Shown one piece after another: positions 31,946 through 37,590 of a DNA stretch of 37,590 bases. The notes beneath the pieces are model-generated. The model was not told where the DNA came from. It searched no databases and saw only the letters and a list, made by a program, of their open reading frames with translations. The stretch comes from Methanobacteriota archaeon (lineage in GTDB: Archaea > Methanobacteriota > Methanobacteria > Methanobacteriales > Methanobacteriaceae). A program made the translations under genes and the position numbers. Position 1 is the first letter of the stretch. Each line of letters starts with the position of its first letter. Where the stretch lies: assembly GCA_023434825.1 (NCBI GenBank), contig JAEYSH010000029.1:1-37590 (forward strand), in the 5' to 3' direction.

Positions 31946-32770
31946 CTAAAAGTTCACCACTGCATATGTAGGGTCGCTTAAAAGAGTTATATATGTGGCT
32001 GCTCCTGCAATTTTAGTACCATCAACGAGATTTTCAGGTTTTATACCTCTAAACTCAGCACTTAATTCACATACATAAACTATAGCTCCTTTTTCAATAA
32101 TTTCAGCCATCAGTTTATCTAACCTATCAAATGCAGGGTGTTTTACTGTTTCTGCATTACCTTTTCTTGCAATGCTCGCCCCATCCATCAATAAAAAGAT
32201 GGTTACTTCTTTTCCCATACTCATAGCTGCTTTTGAAAATATAAAAGTTGCATAAGCTCTTTCTGCATTGCCTATACCATTACTTTGAACTACTAGAACT
32301 TTATCACGTTTAACTGACCCTGCAGATGCAGGGATCTCTTTTTCAGTTTTTTCTATAATAATATAGTTTTTATCTCCTTCCTCACCCTTTTCAATGACTT
32401 TAGCGCCAATTTCAGCGATTGAAACAGCTATATCTTCAATAGATTCCAGGCTTTTATTTTTAACCTTGATTCTCTCACCAGTTTCCATAGAACCTAATTT
32501 ATCTCCAACGATAATAATTGGACCCGGACATGTTTCTCCAGTGACATCAATTTCTTCCATTTCTTTTGGGGTCATTCTTACCTCGACCTGTTTTCCAGAT
32601 TTTATTGTTTCAAATGATAATCCATATTTTCTTGCTACGTTTTCAAGGCCTTTTTCGGAGCCTTCACTGACTATACATATTAATCCATCATTTGCTCCAT
32701 TTTTTATAATATTTTCGGCCATTATTGAAGTGTTTGGGGCCTTTATACCCGTTGCTTTCACTCTTTTCAT
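31946..32770 (-). CDS. TusA-like / TusA / DsrE fusion, putative sulfur-relay protein (274 aa)
   Basis: Three domains. Residues 3-68 align with the TusA fold (ATGIKAPNTSIMAENIIKNG), but the catalytic CPxP is APNT (11-14), so this copy lacks the sulfur-carrying Cys. Residues 73-142 are a full TusA domain with DVTGETCPGP (Cys81). Residues 155-274 are a DsrE/F domain: VLVVQSNGIGNAERAYATFI, VTIFLLMDG, and VYVCELSAEFRG with the expected active Cys234. TusA and DsrE normally pass persulfide sulfur between proteins; here donor and acceptor are in one chain. The ATG at 32770 follows GGGGATA and lies 2 nt past the DUF169 stop, giving tight coupling. Confidence 0.85.
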   Translation of the reverse strand: MKRVKATGIKAPNTSIMAENIIKNGANDGLICIVSEGSEKGLENVARKYGLSFETIKSGKQVEVRMTPKEMEEIDVTGETCPGPIIIVGDKLGSMETGERIKVKNKSLESIEDIAVSIAEIGAKVIEKGEEGDKNYIIIEKTEKEIPASAGSVKRDKVLVVQSNGIGNAERAYATFIFSKAAMSMGKEVTIFLLMDGASIARKGNAETVKHPAFDRLDKLMAEIIEKGAIVYVCELSAEFRGIKPENLVDGTKIAGAATYITLLSDPTYAVVNF

Positions 32771-32772
32771 TA

Positions 32773-33453
32773 CTATCCCCATTTTTCCTTGAATACTTTG
32801 AGTGCTTCCACAACATCTCCAAGATTTTCAGGAGGTAAACCAATTATAACTTCTTCATCAGCTATTCCCGCAAATTTACGGGAGCCATTACATCCAAGAG
32901 TCATGTTTGGTATTCCTCGTTCTTTAACCGCTGCAACAGCGTCTGCACATACAGATTGTATTCCAGAATAATCACTTGAAATTCTGCCACCTTTTTTACG
33001 TAAATAAGCTTGAGAAACTTTCAATGCCTGTTTGGGTGTAAGAATTAAAACCACAACATCAGGATCAAATTCTGCAGATTCTAAAGGAGCATATAAAGAT
33101 GCATAATAACTTTCTTCAGATTTTGGTATTGCATTTACTGTATCCAATGCTCCTTCGGGTGTTTCAAAGTTTCCAAGCTTATAGTACATTCCACCAGAGG
33201 CTACACTTTCTGGAAGAGCTTCAATTCCCATTACCCCTGCTCCTCCTTTACATAAGTGTTCTTCAGAAGTTGCATATCCTTTATTTCCTTTTAATCTTGC
33301 ATCCTGCACAAATTCGCAATGTCTTTTCTTTTCATCAACTTTTTTGTAACCTTCAGGGATCCCTTCAGCATTTTTTACAAGTTTAACTGCTACTGGACTC
33401 CCTTTAAGTCCTAAAAGTTCATTTAATTCCTTCACCATTTCTCCATAGCTCAT
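32773..33453 (-). CDS. DUF169 family protein, operon leader (226 aa)
   Basis: The second DUF169 copy in the window. Blocks: LLGLKGSPVAVKLVKNAEGI, KKRHCEFVQDARLKGNKGYA (Cys46), EEHLCKGGAGVMGIEALPE (Cys68), FDPDVVVLILTPKQALKVSQ, SVCADAVA (Cys169) and LGCNGSRKFAGI (Cys188). The four Cys could bind a metal or Fe-S centre or form persulfides. The ATG at 33453 has GGAGGATC upstream; an ATG five codons earlier lies within that site. Two 16-bp operators cover its predicted transcription start. The company of TusA/DsrE points to sulfur handling or cofactor sulfuration; the reaction is unknown. Confidence 0.86.
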   Translation of the reverse strand: MSYGEMVKELNELLGLKGSPVAVKLVKNAEGIPEGYKKVDEKKRHCEFVQDARLKGNKGYATSEEHLCKGGAGVMGIEALPESVASGGMYYKLGNFETPEGALDTVNAIPKSEESYYASLYAPLESAEFDPDVVVLILTPKQALKVSQAYLRKKGGRISSDYSGIQSVCADAVAAVKERGIPNMTLGCNGSRKFAGIADEEVIIGLPPENLGDVVEALKVFKEKWG

Positions 33454-33485
33454 ATTTGGATCCTCCATAAATAATTATAATAAAT

Positions 33486-33519
33486 TATACTTTATAGTAT
33501 AACTATACCTTATGGTATA
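33486..33519 (-). promoter_or_regulatory. Tandem 16-bp operators of the DUF169-TusA/DsrE operon
   Basis: TATACTTTATAGTATA (33486-33501) and TATACCTTATGGTATA (33504-33519) are two copies of one palindrome with 6-bp perfect arms, 18 bp centre to centre. They lie just downstream of a minus-strand TATA box GTTTATATATTA (33525-33536), across the predicted transcription start, as expected for repression. The C-to-T change in one arm of each copy is matched in the other arm, showing that symmetry is conserved. Confidence 0.75.
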
Positions 33520-33612
33520 ATTAGTAATATATAAACTTTTTCAATATGCAGAATATAAACCAAAATCAACCCCATATGAGTTAAAACCCTAATATTTATA
33601 AAGTTGAATTTT

Positions 33613-33628
33613 TATACTATATAGTATA
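33613..33628 (+). promoter_or_regulatory. 16-bp operator of the regulator gene
   Basis: TATACTATATAGTATA is a perfect 16-bp palindrome and a third copy of the element at 33486-33519. It begins 11 nt after the TATA box ATATTTATAA (33592-33601), overlapping the predicted start of transcription. It implies that the regulator controls itself. Confidence 0.75.
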
Positions 33629-33645
33629 AATAAGAGTTGAATAAA

Positions 33646-35292
33646 ATGGAAGAATTATCCACCACAGAAAGGCTGATACTGGCATATATAAAGTCACATC
33701 CCCCAGAGGAATGCATGCTGGACAAAATAACCCGCGGAACCAGCAGAAGTAGGGCAACGGTACTCAAATATTTAGACATATTGCATGCAAAAGGTATTTT
33801 GAGTTATAAATTCGTTGGAAGAAGCAAGCTATGGTATTTAAGCCCTGATGCTGGAGATGAAGCAGAAACAATAATTGAACATGCTGAAGAAGAGGTTGAA
33901 AACACCAATGAACTTGCTTCAATAGCATCAAAGCTTCATTCGTTAATTTCAAAGGAAATAAAGCTGAGAAAGTCAATTGATAAAACTGATACAGTTGTAT
34001 TTACTCTTAATAATCAAATGGACATAATAGCGACTAATGATACATTTCAAACATTTTTTAAGGGAACAAATAATCTTAAGGAATTATTAGATAATAAACA
34101 GCAAGTTGCAATTGAAAATAATCTAAAATCAATGACCTTTAAAGATAAAAAATCCATTGAACTGGATTTAATGGAAAAAAATGGAATATACAGACCTTAC
34201 CATATCTCAATGCAACCAATTTTAGATGATAAAAATAATATTACAGGCACTTCCATTATTGGAAAAGAAATTTCAAGCTCTAAAAGGACTAAGAGAGATC
34301 TGGAAACGCTTTTATCCATTGTTCAGGCCACTGATTCATCAGGAAACGAAGAAAATGTGATAAATGAATTAAAAAATCTGATTAAATCCCTCATTCAATA
34401 TAAATACTTCGCCATATTCCTTAGGGATGGAAAAACTCTGAATTTAACTTATAAAACAGATCCCCAATTTTCTAAAATTATAGATGATCAAATACCGCCA
34501 TATATCTCCGGATTTGTGGAAAAAAGCATAGATTCAATGGAAACAATAACCGCGAAAGAAGGCGATTATTATTTAGAAGCAATTAAATCTAACTTAAACG
34601 ACAATTCACTTTCTATGGCTATTTCCATTCCTATTATAGACGAAGAAAAAGCCAGCGGAGCCATATTAATATTAACCACTTTAAATTCTATTAGTTCTGT
34701 CAGTATTGAAAATGTGGAAATAGCTGCGGATGAACTATCTACATATCTAAAAATGCAGAGGCTAACTCATGAAAGGGAAGAATTCGCAAATACATTAATT
34801 GCCATGAATAATGTTTCCAGCATAATTAACTCATCCGAAGCTGAAGATGAAATGCTTGAAAAAGCTGTATCTAGCGTTATAAGTTCTCTTGGATTTGATA
34901 TGGGTTGCATTTATCTAAGTGATGAAGATGAAGAACTTTCCCTGAGAGTACAAAAGAACCTGCCTGAAAACCTCAAAAATATGTGTATTGAAGGTAGATT
35001 CAAGGATTTGTTTACAAAAACACTTGAAAAGGAAAATATATTCTATATTACACCAGAAATAGAAGAATATAATTCTCTTGAATCTGCTATTAAAGCAAAC
35101 GGTATAAAAACACTTTTAATACTCCCCATAAAAAGTAGCGGAGAAACTATTGGGCTTTTGAACATGGGGAGCACGCAAATAAAGACATACAATGATATTA
35201 GCCTTGAAAATTTAAGTTCTATAGGATTACAGTTAGGTGTAGCACTTGAAAGATCAAGATTAGCAATTAAACTTAAAAATGAATTAATTTAA
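33646..35292 (+). CDS. Winged-helix / PAS / GAF / GAF sensory transcription regulator (548 aa)
   Basis: A one-component sensor. Residues about 1-70 are a winged helix (STTERLILAYIKSHPPEECM, GTSRSRATVLKYLDILHAKG, wing KFVGRSKLWYL). Residues 75-112 are a charged linker helix. About 112-220 is a PAS domain (TDTVVFTLNNQMDIIATNDT ... HISMQPILDDKNNITGTSII). About 230-385 and 395-545 are two GAF domains (YKYFAIFLRDGKTLNLTY; GFDMGCIYLSDEDEELSLRV ... LLILPIKSSGETIGLLNMGS). No kinase or receiver is present. The ATG at 33646 follows GAGTTGA; an upstream in-frame TTG lies inside that site. It is divergent from the DUF169 operon and shares its operator. The GAF/PAS ligand could be a redox, gas or sulfur signal. 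Confidence 0.88.
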   Translation: MEELSTTERLILAYIKSHPPEECMLDKITRGTSRSRATVLKYLDILHAKGILSYKFVGRSKLWYLSPDAGDEAETIIEHAEEEVENTNELASIASKLHSLISKEIKLRKSIDKTDTVVFTLNNQMDIIATNDTFQTFFKGTNNLKELLDNKQQVAIENNLKSMTFKDKKSIELDLMEKNGIYRPYHISMQPILDDKNNITGTSIIGKEISSSKRTKRDLETLLSIVQATDSSGNEENVINELKNLIKSLIQYKYFAIFLRDGKTLNLTYKTDPQFSKIIDDQIPPYISGFVEKSIDSMETITAKEGDYYLEAIKSNLNDNSLSMAISIPIIDEEKASGAILILTTLNSISSVSIENVEIAADELSTYLKMQRLTHEREEFANTLIAMNNVSSIINSSEAEDEMLEKAVSSVISSLGFDMGCIYLSDEDEELSLRVQKNLPENLKNMCIEGRFKDLFTKTLEKENIFYITPEIEEYNSLESAIKANGIKTLLILPIKSSGETIGLLNMGSTQIKTYNDISLENLSSIGLQLGVALERSRLAIKLKNELI

Positions 35293-35376
35293 TTGTTTTT
35301 TAACAAAATCTTAATGGAATCAGCGCCCAAAAATAATTAAATTAGTATATCCAAAATTTTTAATGGAGGATAAATT

Positions 35377-35838
35377 ATGGAAGTAGAAGAAAAAAGGATG
35401 CAAGATACACAAGTAGCATTTATAAGATATAGAGGCCCCTATGATAAAATTCCAGAACTCATGAGCGAAGTAGTGGAATGGGTGATAAATAAAAATCTCA
35501 ATATGACTGGAATGATCTATGGAGCTTATTTTAATCGTCCCGATGAAGTTCCCCCAGAACAACTTTTCTATGAAATCGGAGCCTCATTTGAAGGAACTGC
35601 AGTAGATGAAGGAAATGTCCAGGTAAAGATAATTCCAGAACATACCGTAGTTAAAACCATGCATAAAGGCCCTTATGACCAGGTTGGACCTGTAATTGAT
35701 GGATTGGCTAAGTATGCTATTGAAAATAGTTATGACATCATTGGTCCAGTTACAGAGGTTTATTTAAATAACCCTAATGAAGTAGAGCCTGAAGAGCTTT
35801 TAACTGAAGTTCAGTTTCCAGTAATTAAAATAGGTTAA
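35377..35838 (+). CDS. GyrI-like protein, copy 2 (153 aa)
   Basis: A paralogue of the gene at 31093 with the same length and two-halves layout: TQVAFIRYRGPYDKIPELMS, YGAYFNRPDEVPPEQLFYEI, VVKTMHKGPYDQVGPVIDGL and EVYLNNPNEVEPEELLTEVQ. GGAGGATAA precedes the ATG, 84 nt after the regulator stop. It may be cotranscribed with the regulator. The ligand pocket residues differ between copies, so different ligands are likely. Confidence 0.87.
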   Translation: MEVEEKRMQDTQVAFIRYRGPYDKIPELMSEVVEWVINKNLNMTGMIYGAYFNRPDEVPPEQLFYEIGASFEGTAVDEGNVQVKIIPEHTVVKTMHKGPYDQVGPVIDGLAKYAIENSYDIIGPVTEVYLNNPNEVEPEELLTEVQFPVIKIG

Positions 35839-36155
35839 ATAACTTCTTTTTTTATTTAAGTTTAAAATAAATTCTTATTCTAAATTTTCTTTTTTGCAAT
35901 ATTCACTTATTTATCTTCTACATTCCATCAAATATACCTTAGAATAAATTTCTTTATATATTGATCAAAATCAGGGCTGCCTATCTTTAATGATCATTTA
36001 AATGAATTGCAGATGGATAATAATTAAATTCTAAATGTATGCAAAATAAATTTCACAGGTTAAAAATATTTAATTTTCTTTTTTCTTAATAAATACGGAT
36101 TAATTTTATAAAACATTTTAAAATTATTTTTTTTTATAAATACTTCTATTTTTAG
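35839..36155. other. Long AT-rich intergenic stretch
   Basis: Part of a 525-nt gap. After T-runs that could end the GyrI-like transcript (35848-35860) I see no ORF with a ribosome-binding site, no tRNA and no clear repeats here. TATA-like sequences are frequent, so no promoter can be singled out. Confidence 0.5.
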
Positions 36156-36202
36156 TAATAATAAAAAACTTTTTATTATTATTATTACATAATATGTAAT
36201 AA
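36156..36202 (+). promoter_or_regulatory. Two abutting palindromes upstream of the surface-protein gene
   Basis: TAATAATAAAAA (36156-36167) pairs with TTTTTATTATTA (36170-36181) with only 2 nt between. Directly next to it, TTATTACATA (36182-36191) pairs with TATGTAATAA (36193-36202) around one base. Both sets of arms are perfect. They lie about 160 nt before the start codon, suggesting operators or a hairpin at a distant promoter. Confidence 0.5.
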
Positions 36203-36363
36203 CTTAATAAGCTAATATTTATTAATAAATAACCCTTGAACTCGTAATTTAAACTTTTTAAATAAATGTTTTATACAAATTTAAAGGTTTTAAAGCGATT
36301 AAATCCAAAAAAATGACTGTTATTTAAAATTTAAATAATATTAAACGAACAGGAGGTGAAATA

Positions 36364-37590
36364 ATTAACAAAATTAGAAGATTCACAAAATTAAAAAATG
36401 TTCCAAATAGAAATAAAGTAATAATTACTTTGTTATTCTTGACTCTGGCAGTTGGTTTTATTACTCAAGTTGCCCCAATTGCAGCAAGTGATGCTGTAAT
36501 ATCTGATACTGGAACCGATCCACAAACCACAACTGACAACACTGGAACCGAATTAAAATCAACAAATACCGGAACCGATCCACAAACCACAACTGACAAC
36601 ACAGGAACCGAATTAAAATCAACAAATACCGGAACCAATCCTCAAACAAAAACCCTACAAGACTCAACAAATATGGGAAGCAGTGTATCTACATTAGCAG
36701 GAAATGATACAAATCAAACCCCAGAAATAGTTATTACATTTGACGACGGAGCAAAGTCTGTATATACTAATGCTTATCCTATAATGAAACAATACGGAAT
36801 CAAAGGAACCGTATTTGTAAATACAGCTTATATTGGACAAGATTGGTACATGAACCTAACAGACCTTCAGGAATTACATAATGCTGGATGGACAATATCA
36901 AGTCATGCAAACGAACATATAGACTTTACAAATGCCACTTTAACTAACGAAACAAAGATTTATGAAATTCAAACTGCTATTGACTGGCTTAAAAATAATG
37001 GATTTGCAGATGGAGCGTATTATTTTGCAAGTCCTTATGGAGCATATGATGATAATTTATTAAGCATATTAAGTCAATTAGGAGTTTTAGTTCACAGAAC
37101 ATGTGACGAAGGTTATATAATAAACCCTCCTGCAAATTTACTACAAATTCCAGCTAAAGAAATTAATGGTGTTACAGGATATCATACTTTAGATCAGGCT
37201 AAATCTATTGTTGATAGTGCAATAACAGATCATGCAACTGTATTTATATTATTACACGAAATAGTTACAGAAATTGCTTCTGGAGAAAATGGTGAATATC
37301 AGTGGAATATAACTAATTTCAGCGGTTTAATTCAGTATATTTCCCAAATTGGAGTAAAAACATTAACTGTAAACGAATGGTACCATGAAGTTATAGATAA
37401 AACTGCCCCAATCATTACAAGAACAGACCCTACAAGTGGCTCTATAAACATTGCAATCAATAAAGTAATCACTATAACTTTCAATGAAGCAGTAAAAGCA
37501 GGAAATTTATATGATAACATCAAGATAACTGATAAAAACGGTTTAATGGTGTCTGGAATAACCAAATCCCTTAACGGTAATGTATTAACA
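36364..37590 (+). CDS. Secreted polysaccharide deacetylase with Ig-like domain, ATT start, 3' end outside window
   Basis: The open frame runs to the window edge (409 codons). Residues 1-41 are a signal peptide: basic start (NKIRRFTKLKNVPNRNK), hydrophobic core IITLLFLTLAVGFITQV, then APIAAS. A Thr/Asn-rich repeat linker follows (about 50-105). About 120-345 is a NodB-type deacetylase domain with the TFDDG catalytic/metal motif, SHANEH for the metal His pair, and FILLHE late in the domain. About 350 onward is a Big_5-like domain (APIITRTDPTSGSINIAINK). It likely acts on N-acetylated cell-wall or extracellular sugars. AGGAGGTGA is perfectly spaced from an ATT, and no ATG, GTG or TTG is available before the signal core. 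Confidence 0.8.
   Translation, partial: MNKIRRFTKLKNVPNRNKVIITLLFLTLAVGFITQVAPIAASDAVISDTGTDPQTTTDNTGTELKSTNTGTDPQTTTDNTGTELKSTNTGTNPQTKTLQDSTNMGSSVSTLAGNDTNQTPEIVITFDDGAKSVYTNAYPIMKQYGIKGTVFVNTAYIGQDWYMNLTDLQELHNAGWTISSHANEHIDFTNATLTNETKIYEIQTAIDWLKNNGFADGAYYFASPYGAYDDNLLSILSQLGVLVHRTCDEGYIINPPANLLQIPAKEINGVTGYHTLDQAKSIVDSAITDHATVFILLHEIVTEIASGENGEYQWNITNFSGLIQYISQIGVKTLTVNEWYHEVIDKTAPIITRTDPTSGSINIAINKVITITFNEAVKAGNLYDNIKITDKNGLMVSGITKSLNGNVLT
36511..36630 (+). repeat. 60-bp tandem duplication in the surface-protein linker
   Basis: Two head-to-tail 60-bp units (36511-36570 and 36571-36630) differ at a single base (36543 T, 36603 A). A diverged partial third unit begins at 36631. Each unit encodes GTDPQTTTDNTGTELKSTNT, a flexible, potentially glycosylated linker. 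Confidence 0.9.

Noticed and set aside
32394..32792. A 132-codon plus-strand frame
   Set aside because: Antisense to the TusA/DsrE fusion, which has clear family motifs and a tight operon position.
36511..36660. Repeats considered as a CRISPR array
   Set aside because: Units are contiguous with no unique spacers and stay in the coding frame.
36461..36670. A minus-strand frame with internal protein repeats
   Set aside because: Its repeats are only the antisense image of the 60-bp tandem repeat in the surface-protein gene.

Overview
The window is an AT-rich chromosomal segment of a methanogenic archaeon, most likely a Methanobacterium or close relative (order Methanobacteriales). The case rests on several families typical of that group: an AqpM aquaporin with the AqpM pore residues, a near-textbook MTH865-like protein, DUF2193 and DUF2180 proteins, a DUF5654 membrane protein, a TIGR00288-type NYN protein and a stand-alone TRAM protein. 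Ribosome-binding sites are of the GGAGGTGA type and TATA boxes are archaeal. I see no rRNA, tRNA, CRISPR array, transposase or phage genes.

Layout. 1-2.7 kb: a clipped small gene, a TRAM RNA-binding gene, a structured non-coding stretch, a tiny membrane protein, an ABM-fold enzyme, a GNAT acetyltransferase and an unknown. 2.8-6.1 kb (minus): a DUF169 gene, then the operon DUF2193-DUF2180-aqpM. 6.4-8.7 kb: a 14-helix MFS exporter divergent from a TrmB-type regulator. 9.0-11.0 kb: cbiM-cbiN-cbiQ cobalt/nickel importer membrane parts, with a structured leader and no ATPase gene beside them. 11.2-16.2 kb: small genes (lipoprotein, a 45-residue Cys protein, MTH865-like, a leaderless winged-helix regulator, VOC, SHOCT-like, a MarR regulator and unknowns). 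16.5-19.9 kb: an ADP-forming acyl-CoA synthetase preceded by an overlapping 17-codon ORF, then a PNPOx-ferredoxin fusion and an NTF2-like protein. 20.2-26.8 kb: a membrane-anchored helical protein behind a perfect 22-bp palindrome, a metallo-beta-lactamase-fold hydrolase gene group, an ATC-hydrolase-like protein, an AI-2E-type permease, a CruF-like membrane protein and an ATP-cone protein. 26.9-28.8 kb: a ferredoxin-linked aldo/keto reductase and a TetR regulator that share an operator sequence. 29.1-31.6 kb: NYN protein, membrane proteins and a GyrI-like protein.

The most coherent unusual system lies at 31.6-35.3 kb. A three-gene minus-strand operon (DUF169 protein; a TusA-like/TusA/DsrE fusion; a small membrane protein) is transcribed away from a large winged-helix-PAS-GAF-GAF regulator. 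Three copies of one 16-bp palindrome (TATAC-type) sit at the predicted transcription starts of both promoters. This looks like a signal-controlled sulfur-relay module of unknown output. It is flanked on both sides by paralogous 153-residue GyrI-like proteins.

The right edge holds the start of a secreted polysaccharide-deacetylase/Ig-like surface protein. It has an ideal ribosome-binding site but apparently begins at ATT, and it carries a 60-bp tandem repeat. It is preceded by two abutting palindromes. Many promoters here carry clear palindromes (TetR, MarR, TrmB, the winged-helix/MTH865 pair), so the window is unusually rich in testable regulator-operator pairs.
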